Source: Saccoglossus kowalevskii
Lineage: Eukaryota > Hemichordata > Enteropneusta > Harrimaniidae
Length of the DNA stretch: 44,707 nucleotides
Direction: 5' to 3'
Assembly: GCF_000003605.2 (NCBI RefSeq)
Contig: NW_003134351.1
Span: forward strand, 332,753 to 377,459
This document shows positions 22,017 to 35,225 of this stretch, in pieces. Both the position numbers and the translations under genes were made by a program. Below the pieces are notes generated by a model. That model searched no databases. It had not been told where the DNA came from and saw only the letters and a list, made by a program, of their open reading frames with translations. Each line of letters begins with the position of its first letter. The stretch's first letter is position 1.

Positions 22017-25000
22017 TACGAAACGGGGCTAGTTACTTTTCATCACTGAGCTAGACATTGCAATGGGCAAAGTGCCAATTTAATATACAGTGAGGGAATA
22101 CAGAATGGGTGAATATAAGCGAACACATTCGCCTTTAAATTGAAAATTACACGCAATATGCAGTCTAAACAGGTCCATTATTTGCACAGTTGAACAAAAT
22201 GAGCGGAACCAACACGAAAACTGGACCGTTATCCAGTGTTTATCCTCAAAACCAGCGAACAGACCTGTCGATTTTAAAGTATACGCTTTTGTGTTCTATA
22301 TTTATAAATGGGGCTGGTACATCTTGTAATGAGCTGCATTTCTCATTATTTGCGCAATGGTTATAGAAAAGTAAACCTTGTAGTTGGAAAGGTGGTAGGT
22401 GTTTCCCGTGTTTGTCTAGATTTAACAGCCTGCACAGTTTTACATGAATCGATATGCCCCGGGATATACCGAATTTCAATGGGCTGTTTGTGCTTGTGTT
22501 TTATAAATCACTTAGCCAGTAATCAGACGTGCCGTGGAAAAGCTACAGGGACGCGCGAGCACACTGGCTGTGACCCGCCCGATCGCCTTGGCGAGGTTGT
22601 ATTGGTCTCCCAGACAACGCAGCACTCCTGATTTACTTAACTTGTTTGCCGACGTAGGACCTTTGGGTTTGCAGTAATAGTCGGGATGGGGTTGTTGTTG
22701 TTTTTTCTTCTCGTGAGAATGGTTAGAAATACGTTGGTCGCATTGTCGATTTCAGATCAAGCATGGGTCACTGGTGAGGTAATCAGCTGCAAGGAGGAAC
22801 CCATTTCAAAAAGTAACGGGGAAACATGATTGACGTAAATTACTCCCCATCACGTGAACAGGCAGGCATATTTCATTATTTATCGTATTATTAATTCTAA
22901 TATTTTTTCTGCCAAAGAAATTATAATTTTTGTTTTCAGTGATATTGTAATGGTGACACTTATCCAAGTGCTGGTACTTGGTAAAAGTAAAATAATAATA
23001 TTGTTTCTTTCCGAAACAAGATGTCTATCTGTGTGTCTTATTTCGTGTTCCTCGTTTAGTTCATTGACATTTGAGGGAAACAGAAACCAGGATTTATGTA
23101 TATTTGTAAGTGTGTCATTTTATAAGATAACATCGCGTGTTCCTTTTTTTTATTTTACGAGATGATGTTTGTCTGAACGTGTCAGATCAGTAATGTCAGA
23201 TGCAATGTGGGTCATGAAATATGTTGCCGAACTGTTCAAACGATTTTCATGTATTTCAGATTTACGAATTCGTACTTCGAAAACATCATTTAAGTAGTAA
23301 AGATGGACAATTTGAGTATTTTGTTGGATTACACTTAGTAATCGTGATTTGTCATTGTTTGCATAAATTAGCACTACAATCCGCTTGATGCCATAATGAA
23401 TTACGAGCTTGCGCTTTGAATTAACGGTACGTACTACATATGCATAAATTATCATATGTGTAGTTATTTGTATTATAAACTGAAAATACATTTGCCTGTT
23501 ACTTTAACGGTTTAGGGTGAATCCTTTTCCCGCGTATCAATTTTGAAATTTCGTGTCGGACATATGAATACAGAAAAAGTACTTTTATTTCAAATTAACC
23601 ATATTGCCTCTTTAACAGTAAACGAAATTAAAATCCTGTGGAATATAGGTGAATTGTATCTGCATACCATACTATTGATGATCACCTTCGTGCTTTTAGT
23701 GTAGCATGGGCATGCACATCGTTTAACAGTGGCGTGATTGTTCGTAATATTCGCTACCGAGATTCATTCATTGTCAGTGTCGAGAGAATAACCTCATTTG
23801 ATAATACGGTACAACATTGTTTTATATTCTAGTCCTCGTCCACACTTCTTTCAATTCTCTTGATTTCTAGTTACAGCCCCAATTCTTTTCATCCCGCCGC
23901 ATAACGGTACATGATCGTAGGGTACATGCATGCGTTCATTGTACACACAGACTGACAACGCGAGATACATGGACACGCTTGAACTGACAAATGTTTTAAT
24001 CAACATATCCATTTCATGCCGATAAGTGCTTTGGGGTGGCGAGGAAATGAACAATACTGTTATCAGATTATGCCTGTCAATTTCATGTTAATCGCTCAAT
24101 TGAAGGTTCATCCGCAGTTGTAACTATTGTGTCTGTTGGCAGAAAACGATTAACATCAACATCGTACAGACTCAAGAAAGGGAAAAAAGACGGGGCTATA
24201 AGATTTGTCCCTCTCCAAACTTCCAATGTAGATTTCTTTTTAAAAGTATAAACGAATCGACACTGTTTTGCCAACTTCTAGCAAAACACAGTCAACAACG
24301 CCTTTACCATGCACTAAAACTTTGAATTTTATTAAAGTGCTGTGTGTTTAATACGATTCAAATGTTCGTGCACATTGATTTTTTAGTTTACTTATATACA
24401 GCTAGACGTCGAATCGACGTTTATGTAGAGTATTTGCCTGCTTTTGTTTTTAAATTAATGTATCAATGAAAAACACAAATCTACATTGACGAATAAATTA
24501 TTTTCGGTGATTCTTTTAAAAATACACATGTCGCATCTATACAAATATCCAATTTTAGATTTTGGAAGTTTCAGTTCCATATTTTGCATGATTTCTTGTC
24601 ACCCAAACAATCACATGGAATATCACACACAAAAACGTCTTTTCTATTCTCGCTAGTCTATCGTGTGTTGTTGTTCGTTCTTTTGCCTCGGGAGGCGTAA
24701 AAAGAGTAACCGTTTATGGCGTTTAGGTAACCAATTTAAAGTGATATCACGAAAACTTCTTGATACCCTAACCTTAATTTCAATACAGCAGGTTCATCCC
24801 TTTCCCCCAGGCTATCCCAAGAGAGAGTACACCGCTGCCATGGTATCGGTGCACTATTAGAACACACACATCCGTGCATATACATCAAGGCGGCCCGGCA
24901 CCTCTCGGGATTCAATATAATCAAAATAGTGGTACACCGTCTACGTGCCTCGGGGTCTGTGTGTATGTGTAGCTGTGACCCTATGATACGTCTCTATCCA

Positions 25001-28000
25001 TTTCACCACATGTCCACAAAGATTACATCAATCTTACAAATAGACAGTTGAATTGACCGTGAAAGTTCGGTTTTTTACTGCATTGTATTTTGTGGCAGCG
25101 GGAATAGCGTGTGCAAACTGGCCCCGAGTGGTGTCTGGTGGTGTGCGTCAGATTCGGTGCGGGTGTATATCAGTCAACACATGCTTGGTTCCTGTCCCCA
25201 TACCATGCAAAAACAAACGAGATAGACAAACCCTTCCTCATCAAAGGAATTCCACTATCCGTAGTATCACCTAGGTTGGAGCTCAGGTAGTGACGTTATG
25301 AGGCGTGTGACGCTAACATTTTCCGTTCTCGTCAATATCTTCGTAACAACGGAGAAACTGTACTGGAGTGCTATAAAAGAGTGGTTAATGACGATAGAAA
25401 TACTAGTCACAGGTGAACATAATCATAGATACCTTCTATTCAAACTCGATGAAATAAATCAATTTAATTAATTAATTTTATTATACATGTATATTCCCGG
25501 CGGAAAAAGGACGACAGCCAAATTGTATTGATGTCCGTTAATCTGGGAGGGGGTGAGGTTGTAGGAGATGATACGATATGTTTTCAAAGTTGGTTGACGG
25601 GATACATCTGTTGGCATGGAATGTAGTGGAGTATACTGCCGAATATTTTGTAATATACATCGTGTGTGGGGAGTTTTTAGGACGTGTACTAATACTAATT
25701 TGAACAATTGAAACATTTATTTTAAACATTGAACCAATGTGTCAAGCGCGACATATTACAAAAACAAATACGAGAGTGGTTTGTCTAATTTTTAAAAATC
25801 AAATAATGAACGGTATCATCAAAGATGTGCAACTGAAAGTGCCAAAGGTTAGGCCGATACAACCACACTGGCACGTGAATATCGGAAAAGTTGACCCAGC
25901 TGCCTCAGAATACTTACTCTGAATATGTGGACTCGCCATTTCAAAACTGAATAGTTATTGCTAGAATTTCACTTAGGCTCAGTTATTCTGGTAACATGCC
26001 CAGTAAAACTGTTTAAAATTATGCCTTTGCTTGCAAAGATTGTTTGTATTTAAAAAAATATAGAAATAACATTCGCACTTTGACACACATTCTCATTATA
26101 ATTCGAAGCGTTAATGTGCTTCATTTCTTATTTATGTGTTGAACTAGATAGTTGGTTACTAACTGTCGTCTTTTAAAATACCCGCCACGTCATCAAACCA
26201 CATGTACTGAAATGTTAGTGATGGTGATGATGGGTGAGAATGTGACGATGAAGATAAAAGATGAAGTTTAAGTAATGATAGTTATAGTCGAATTCACCGT
26301 ATAGTTGATGTTCATTGACATTTTAACTTAATCAATCCTCAAGTACAGGGTACTTTAAACTCTCGTCTCGTTGCAACACAAAACGATTGGCGACGTAACT
26401 GATGGCCATAATATAAATTATCCTCACTGATCCCATTATTTATACGCAGTTGTCAACTTCACTGGTTTAATTGTCAAATGCCTGCCTACATTCCCACGTT
26501 TTGGTCCAGTGTAAGCAGTCCGGAACCAGAAATACCACGTGACAATTGCGGCACATTGCGCATAAGATCAGTTCAGGGGTTGACATTTAGAAACTTTGAG
26601 TGTGAAGATAATGCATCTTGAATTTTCAAGTTGAATGTTCCGGCGAACACTCCACTCACTATCAAATGGGAGAGGGAGGAATGTTCGAACGAAACAACAC
26701 CGTACAGGCGGACGATGAGATAATGGGAAAAAAAAACAGTGCAAATTATCTATATGTATATTTCAAAATTTTCTCTCTTCAGATTTGTTCAAATTTATCT
26801 CTTCATCATAATGGTCAACCTTTCTCAAAGTAGTTCATGGAAATACGTTCGTATATTAAAGCGTTTGATTTCTCAATATATAAGAAGTCCGTTTTTTTTT
26901 ACTCATACTAGTGATAAATCATGACTGAAAGTGTACATTACCTAAAAAAAAAATGAGATAGACTGATGTCGACATTGGTGTATTTCAACGGTGTTAATAA
27001 AATCACTGAATACCACGTGACGTAACGACGCCTCTAGCGAGATGCCTTTATTAAATTAGTTGTGATCGTCAGACCGTTAACGATACGGGCAGGCACATTC
27101 ATGAACTCGTTTTTACCTAATGACAGACCCTTTTTAATGACGCCTCGTAGTTCACATCTCAGTTCTTCAGCGTCGCTGCACTTATATAATATGTCAAAAT
27201 GTTTAGTTTTTTTTTATAACCAGCTATTTCTCACGAAATAAAAATGTCGTGATCTATGCTCATGTTTCTGAATACAGTACATAGCATTGTACTGTGCAGA
27301 TTAGAGAATATCTATCGAATATCCAAGCTATCGTCTAGAAAACCGAAGTTACACACCGGACATTTTCGTCTGCCTATCACAACATACACCACTGGGTCTT
27401 GGGGACAGTAATTAATATATTACAATCCCCGGTGACCAGGGGTTTGAGAACATATGGTCCATAGTGGGTTGACTATATATCAGCTGCGTATCACGTGACC
27501 TGGTAGTTATTTTCTGATGATATTCAAATAGTTGTCATACACAATGAAAGAACAAAAAAACTCTTAATGTAAAAGTTTGGACATTGTGTTGAACCCGCGC
27601 ATCATATAATGTGTGCCACTATCACATGATATGCGCCAAAATTTTTAAACATCATGTTTTATTCCATTGAGAAATAACAAACTTTGTTCCACAGAAAGAT
27701 AAAATTAAGAAAAGTGTATAGTTTAACTGACAAAATAAATCCAAGAAGTGAAACAAGAAGTGACCAAAGACAACACACGCGGTCAGAACACCTATAACTC
27801 TTCCATACCTCTGCGGGTTCCAGTCAGACGTGTCCATGCGAAAAAAAGTGACTAGAATTCCGTCTAGCATTGTGCTCGACTCAGATCACTGAATTTTCAG
27901 TTTTCCCTAAAGGCAAGAAAAAACAAACATAACGTTTTTAGCCGTTAATGGCCCTAATATTCCCAACCATTAAAGCGAACTGACGTCTTACCCTTATAAG

Positions 28001-28684
28001 GATTGTCCAAATGGACGCCAGGGGTTGCGGGGTCTTGACTTATGGTGTATCGAGGAAATACTGCGTGATAAATGGGGGTTGGTTGTCTCTCTCTCTCCAA
28101 GGGCGTAATTAGCACCGGAGACATTATTACCATGGCAATGTCGACGATCATCGTCTTCTTTTATGAGAATGAACAGTGACAGTGACCGATTACCCGAATC
28201 TGTTAGTCATTCGCGGTTATTTTATTTTGAATAAATACAAACGTCATTAGTGACAGTACCCTGACTGACATCAGCAAGTCTGACGCAGAGAACTAACTAT
28301 TTTTTTTTATTATGATTATCATTCAAAATATCAACTAGAGTAGGACAGAGCTTAGCGCTACGGACAATCAAGAAGTCGTTGTTTCCATGGAAATAAGTTC
28401 GGGTACATCCGCTTTTTATTTGCTCTTTACTTGGTTGAAATGGTTGATTTACACGATAACGCCAGCTCTAGCCCAATTTACTTACCAAAACTGTGGGTTT
28501 ATATCAGTAAATGTCCGGTGTGTGGTGCTTCGGACTTATACCACGAAAACGATACAATCAGATTCAGCAAGCAGTTACATTGCACATTGCTGAACAGAGG
28601 TTAATTTACATAATACAAAAGTCTACCACGTGACGTTCAAATGACCGTTCTAATGAGTTCATTTGCCTCGAACCTTCGTCGAAA
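22017..28684. other. FAM181 3' UTR and downstream gene-poor sequence
   Basis: There is no AATAAA within the first 1.6 kb after the stop. The first good plus-strand hexamer is ATTAAA at 23627-23632, and an AATAAA lies near 24494, so the 3' UTR length is open. Open frames at 23150-23491 (minus, 113 codons) and 22308-22631 (plus) have no recognisable domains. A TATAAAAG box at 25372-25379 has no associated gene. E-boxes occur at 22851, 25872, 26536, 27014, 27492 and 28627. I find no further exon. Confidence 0.4.
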
Positions 28685-28750
28685 TCTGCAATCGCTCAGT
28701 TGTTAGAGATTCTACCTGTGATTGATGTTGTAGGTTTCAGCCCCACACCA
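28685..28750 (+). mobile_element. tRNA-derived SINE head, degenerate
   Basis: The segment from 28694 reads GCTCAGTTGTTAGAG, then CCTGTGATTGATG, then GGTTTCAGCCCC (about 28733-28744). This matches the order and spacing of a Pol III A box (GCTCAGTTGGTAGAG), the CCTGTGA anticodon-arm region common in invertebrate SINE heads, and a B box (GGTTCGAATCC) with substitutions. The anticodon stem does not pair, so it is not a functional tRNA. A C11 run follows at 28755-28765. The tail and 3' end of the element are not identifiable. Confidence 0.5.
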
Positions 28751-31700
28751 CAGTCCCCCCCCCCCACCACTACCACAACCGATGGACTGTGTGCACACAA
28801 GTAAACTTGTTTCAATAGTTGAGGAAAACTCTCAGCTAACTCCAGCTGCCCAGTCTTAGCCAGGGTTCAAAGTATATTTTACAATGGCGGTTTACAAGTT
28901 ATATACCAATAGTTTGGATGCAAAATTTATCACACAGTGTCTCCAAATTTTGTCGCAGAAAACATTCTTTCATATGACATTCGCAATTATATAACAAAAT
29001 GTATGTTGCCTTGGAGATAATAGTAGCAGTAATATTTAATGATATCATATACATGTATAAAATGTGTGAGAGGCAATTTTGTTACATTGTTGTTTTTGCG
29101 CAATCACGGCTCATCTTACTTTGCGGGTTTGGATTGATACAGCGGGGACTATGTCATTGTACGCCCATACAACGGCGCAATCATGTTATTTCAATACGGT
29201 GATTGCAGGACTGGACGAATAATTAATGCGCATGCGCCGTCATGCCACTACGCGCGTTTTTTGCCTATCTGGGAATTCGCTGCCAGTGGTCAAGTTTGTA
29301 ACTGGCACCAAGTAAAAGCTAAATGCACTTTCTCGCTAGAACGGACAGCGTAGTAGCAATCATGTCCGAGGCCGCATCGCTAATTACATATAAGTTCAGT
29401 GAATCTTCCATTCATGAGTGCAGTCAATGATTTTCCATTAAGAACCAGGGACTGCAATTCTTTGTAATCTTTTCCGATGTGTAGATAAATTAAATAGCAA
29501 ATTTAAAAACTAGCATTTTGAGGATTTAAACGTTGTTTTGGCCAAAGTGGCCGAGTGTTGAGGAGAGGAGGCAGGGCCTTTCTACGTTAGTTGTATTGTA
29601 TGTGAAACAAACAAGTAGTTGTTTTGGTATATCCGATTTCAGTTTCGAAGTTAAACGTATTGATGTAATTTTCACGAAATAAACACACAGAGCCCTCAGA
29701 CACAATTTATTAATATTACTTCTTCTACGATGTACGATAGCAAAATGTTGTATCTCAGGTTCACTTTTAATCTGCTTCCATCGTGCTATTATTTGGATTA
29801 GGTTTACAGTAATCTACTAGTGCATATGAATGTTCGCCAAAGAACAAGAACATTAAAAAAAATATACAAAATGTTGAAAAGTGTATCTTATTGTAGTATG
29901 AATTATTAGTCGATATCACCTGTCACCGTTCTGGGTGACGGTGACGCTGAAGCATGAACACTTGAAAAGCACAACTTTGAAGTACTTTTAAAACTGTCAA
30001 TGTGCTGTGGTTTTCAGTATCTTTAAAAAAAAAACACTTGGAACAGATAATCCGCACTTAACCGTCAGAGGACACTCCATCTAAATGATCCGTACTTGAC
30101 CGTTATACACATTCACACCGTGAAGCACATTCATCAACTTCAAGTTGTCTAACAATGCGAACAAAACAAAGTAGTCGCTCTTGCTAATCTCAAGAACTCG
30201 CTTACTACATAACTCAGCGAACGCCTTTCCTCTAATAGTTGTGCCGAGATCATTGAAACACAAAGCAACCGACACACTGTCAATCTCACAATGTATAAAC
30301 CGAATTGTTGCCATAACGACATAGTTTATGTTTATGTCGTGTTTCTGTATTTGGTCGTGTACATGAGTTCAATGCAGACTGGTGCCTTACTGTGTAATAA
30401 CATGTAACCACAGTCATCACCAGTTCCCGCGTCTAGTTTTGACGCAGTGATAATATAATTCAAAAACTTATTAGTGCAAATTAGAGCTCAGTTTATTAAA
30501 ATGAAGTGTTGCCCAGCGAGTTCAGTCCTTTCGAATATCGATAACCAGACGTCGTTACTTAATTCATTTCAGATTCTCTTGTTTCTCTAGGTTATTATTT
30601 GTTTGTTGTAACCCGTTTAAAATCAGGGGCTAACTAAAGGTAGTACACATATAGGAATGAATCTATTAGAAAGGGCAAAACACATGTCTGAGAGTACAAA
30701 TAATTACAAAAAATAGGTTCAACAGGTCATTAAAATTACACATATCATTTTCTTAGTTAAGCTGTATCAATGAGGAGTTGTTCAAAGATATATTTTTTCT
30801 AAAACTATAAAGTTCAACATTGTAGTCCTGGTCTAAGTTCTATGTTCTGGTTAACGCTGTCATTATAATACCCAAAGCGGTGTCCAATAATTTCGATTCA
30901 ATAGTACACTCCCAGGGATATGCTGCCCTTTTACAAAATTATCCTAAAATGAAATATACGTGATATTATCGGTATTTCTTTTCCTTTCTCGCGAGATTTT
31001 GTTGAATTACGACGTCAACAAATATAATACTGAATACCATTTGCGATTGGCGGCGTTTCCTAATTGATTCGTAAATCGTGCCCGCACGTGTCACGTTTTA
31101 ACTATGCATCAAAAATATTCTAGTCTAGAAAAATTATCTGCTTTTTCGGCGTCGGGAATCATTAAGTGTCAATGGCATCGAATCACGTGCTTCACACCTT
31201 CTGGGCACTGATTCAAGGGATCTGATGACTTTTAACACGAAACAAATCGATAACGGCTTTGATAAAAGCAAAAACTTTTAGTAAAATGGGTTTTAGCAAA
31301 TTGAAAAGACAATTCTGCCTGTAATTAGTTCCCCATGGCTGCCCAACCTGAACCTCTACAAAACAGTAACCTGTTAACAAATTAAAAACCATCTTAGCGG
31401 GCGATTTTGGTCACTCAATATCACCATTCTTCAACCATTTATCCGAAAATTATTGAACATTTCAATTTTCTCCCAAACTTTCGTGTTAATAACTCTACCT
31501 GTATTCCAATTGTCACGTTAAGAAAATATTACAACACTAATAATAGTAACCATGTCTCTTGTCCATTCGCATAGTATACAAATCTCATTGCAATTTTCAT
31601 TTCGCCTTAGAAGTTGAACTTTAGTCGCTAGGAATCTACTATAGGCATTATTTAAAGTACCCCTCAGACAAACTGCTTGGTTACTTGCTATCACGTGATT

Positions 31701-34063
31701 ATTTGCACGTTGCGCTAAAAAGAGACTCGACAATTCCGAAGACAGACCATTTCACGCCAAAATGGATTCAGATCGGTGCGCTCAGGTGTGTGATGCGGCC
31801 TTTGTCTGGGGTAGACATAGGTATATTTCATGCTTGGGGAATCCTTTCATGGTAGTTATTTCGGGGTTTTGATTTGTAGTACATTTGGTCCTTTGGTCGA
31901 AGAACGCCGCTGCGCTATAGGGCAGGCGAAACGACCCGTTATATACCGTATACACTAGGTGAATACTAGCGAAAAAAGTTAGTTCCGCAACATTTTGTTA
32001 AATTAAAAAAACTCCCGAACGTGTTTGCTTGTATACCCGTGATTAATAACAACGTAGCGGTCGGGAATTGGCCGTTGTTCACCGAGAAATCAATAAAAAT
32101 GACAACGCCAATTATAGAAGTCCCGGACAAAACGCGTACAATAAGAAAAGAGGCTATTGACAGGAGGGAAACAGATGATTCCATGTTGTGGGAAAATTCT
32201 TAGCAGTGGGTGTAAAAGTACCAATACAAGTCACGATTATCTCACACCTTATTTGAAAACGTGCATCTGAACTATGAACTATGACATTTCGCTATAAATT
32301 AGCAAATACGTTAACTTCACCTAGATAACTTAAATAACGAACTTGATGTACCAATTGGCACAGCAGTTAATCTTTACGGTATTGGACGGCCAGAGAAATA
32401 AAACTAGCTAAGAAATGTATGGGCATGAGAGTTTTATCAGGGCATAGCCACACGTTTGTAAAAAAGACCTATAAAATGTAGGGAATCATACCCTACTTTT
32501 GAGTATATGAAAAACTTCGTAACATCGCCAATTCGATTTTGGCGTCCTTGGTCCGTTTTGCTAAAGTAACCTCATTCACGAAAGTTAGGCGTTCTAATTA
32601 AACAATTCGAATTAAATGCCAGGCGAAGCGTGCTGGCGATTTGGATGCGCGGGGTACCGTTATATAATTAAAGATGTTAATATATTCATGGCGCGTGGGA
32701 ACGTGTGGTGACAATACATGAGTCGATTCTACATCGATCATCGCAGGTTTCAAGTTTTTCCTCCCAAAATTCTGACTGTTTTTTAGACGCATTCCCTGAA
32801 AGTTCGTGTCATCAGGAGAACTGCATTGCATAACGGTCATCGCGGCGGAAAAAAATCGTGCCCTGGAGCCATAATTATCTCGCTTCAAGTGGCCCTCGGA
32901 GGAATTAATCCTCTGTAATCGCACGATTGTGGATGTTTAAGGCGTAATCTCAACAAGAATGTTCAGTCGATCCACAATACCCACAAAACACATCAGCAAA
33001 GTGAATATATATTTGTTCCTGTACAGTTATCTGAGAAACCCCTTCTCTGTCACTACCGTTAAGGTTACATTCTACATGAAATGTAAAATAATCTAAACGG
33101 TCATTTAACTCTCTATTATAGAAATAATAAATACTGTCTTAAATTGAAATTCCTGTCTTTGTAAGCTTTAATCAATGTCGATGTCCGATGAGCATAAGCT
33201 GGGAACACGTGGAGCGTGATGATGTCCGAGCGGCACTTTTATTTACGGGCATCAACTTAAAGCATCTGCAGGTTAAACACGCCCACTGGCCGTCAATTAG
33301 CAACAATCTCGACTATACGCGTCCAATTTGAAGTGGGAGAGAGGTAAAGATTGAACTTGAATAGCAAGTCCGTCCCGACTTTAGTTTATATTGTTGAAGA
33401 TACACCATACCTTTTTATTTGATGTGAACTCACCATGGCAACCCATGGTTCATATGGTTAGCTAGTACTAGTTATTCAAGCATCGGTCTTGCTGGTGCTT
33501 AGTTTCCGATTGAGAATATCGAAATCTCACTGTCAGGTTTGAAACATGTTTACGTAAAAATACTGATGATGAATGGGGAATAAATCTGTCCCGAACATAA
33601 AATAATAGTAGTTTGACCTCTGTTTTAGACGCAATATTACAATAATTCGGGGGTGTTACAAGTTCCCGACCGGCGATCAATTTTGTAAAATAATCGTCAG
33701 TAACTGCAACTTATTAAAATAAAGTACTGTACTAATGCTGATTGGAATAGAACGTTTACGGGCTTTGTGTAAAGTGGCCCTGTGTCGTCGTTGTTCAACA
33801 ATAAACGAACACGTGAGCATAGACGTAGTCATCTTGTCCGTTTAAATCGCATGGAACACACATGGTGAAAATCTCGGCATGTAAACGTATTAGCATCTGC
33901 CTGCCGAAAAGTGTTAACCGGGGACTGTATACTAAACGTACTGAACCAACTAAATTGCATACTATTGCCACAGTTCCCGTGACAGAGGGACTGTGCTTTC
34001 GCGAATCGTCACCGTGACGGTACGTGGACAATGAGCAGCCAGTGAAAACAAACTTCCAAGCTG
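28751..34063. other. Intergenic sequence, no confident gene
   Basis: A minus-strand ATG-initiated frame at 30081-30314 (77 codons) looks mildly protein-like but has no known motif or splice context. A small inverted repeat GTCACCGT/ACGGTGAC sits at 29922-29945. E-boxes occur at 31085, 31184, 31692, 33206 and 33810, and an X-box-like CTCACCATGGCAAC at 33429-33442. A candidate CpG-type promoter near 29.2-29.4 kb is listed separately. Confidence 0.4.
29227..29430 (+). promoter_or_regulatory. Candidate NRF1-type promoter with a short downstream open frame
   Basis: TGCGCATGCGCC at 29227-29238 fits the NRF1 consensus at 11 of 12 positions and is followed by CpG-rich sequence (CTACGCGCG). At 29362 an ATG opens a 22-codon frame starting MSEAASLITYKFSESS and ending in TGA at 29428-29430. 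The peptide start looks natural, but I see no clear splice donor to continue it. It could be a non-coding or micropeptide transcript, or chance. Confidence 0.22.
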
Positions 34064-34412
34064 TTGGACAACAAAGCAATTTACTCTAACAGATTACGTG
34101 AAAACAACCTAATGACGTAATTAAAATAGACGAATTGACAATCAAAGTCAAACTAATTATATCTATTGCTAGAATTATTGTTAGTTGATGCGAAAATCGC
34201 GTTAATGAACTTCGCGGGGAAGAGTCACGTTGCTGATACAATAAACCATCGTTAACTCGTCGTACGACTGGTGTAATTGGGACAGTTCGAGTCTGCCAAA
34301 ATCACGTAGGACAGCAAACCAATTTACCTTATAAAATTTTGTGAAAAAATTCTAATGATGTAATTACAATAAACGATTCAACAGTTAAAGTCAAGCTAAT
34401 ACTTATCTATGG
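34064..34412 (+). repeat. Diverged tandem duplication, about 100-bp arms at 243-base spacing
   Basis: The segment at about 34064-34169 aligns without gaps for some 90 bases to about 34307-34412. Shared blocks at constant 243-base offset include GGACA, CAATTTAC, GTGAAAA, CTAATGA, GTAATTA, AAAGTCAA and CTAAT. Identity is roughly 70-75 percent by eye. The intervening sequence shows little similarity. It could be an old tandem duplication or part of a dispersed repeat. TAATTA-type homeodomain core words occur in both copies. Confidence 0.6.
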
Positions 34413-35225
34413 CGGTACATTAACAACGCGCTAACAATGCACCGTGAACTTGACATCAGATTTAATTACAATACGTAATGAATCTGACCACTAAGTATTT
34501 GGAGTAGCGGGCAACTTGACACCATGGCTCAATGCTTGGTGACAGGTCACTAATTATTCAAGTGTCTTAAAATAATTGGTGACCCTTTCAAAGAATGATG
34601 TCAGCTACAGTGTCATATATGGTTTGCCCGTTCCCAAATTCAACGGACACTTTCTCATTGCATTGTGCTGTTTCCGGGATGGTCACTTGTTTTGCAAATT
34701 GTTTGAAATGTGGAAACAGGGGAAATTTGATACAAATGGGTTTAATTATATAGAGATTTCAATAGGCCCTGACAGGTTAATAATGTGTATGCGTTAGTAC
34801 CACATTATTTGAAAATACTACTATATTTAATATTGGTTGCAAATGCAATCTTATCAATTCGGTTTAAAACATAGCGGGACACGAGTTTTTTTCAAATAGG
34901 TTGCGGCAGATTAATAGGGTTTTGGCAGTTTAATAAAGTTGATGCATTACTACACATTTGCCCGAAATTAATGTTGCATTCCATAATTTATGACATAAGC
35001 ATAATTGCTGTGATTTAATATTTTAAAAGTTTATATTTTAGTGTGTTATGTTTCAGGCACCCAAACTTTTATAAAATGTGCAGTGATTTATATAAGCGAT
35101 GATTTGCCTATTCAACAATCAGGAGATTGGCTATGGCGTATCCCAACACAATCCTAATCTCGGAAACTGGGCATGCGCATTAACGTCGTAGCGTAAGAAG
35201 GAATGTTTCACAGTGTGACATCATA

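Noticed and set aside
28685-28750. Functional tRNA gene
   Set aside because: The A-box and B-box words are there but the anticodon stem does not pair and the acceptor stem is not recognisable, so a SINE head is the better reading.
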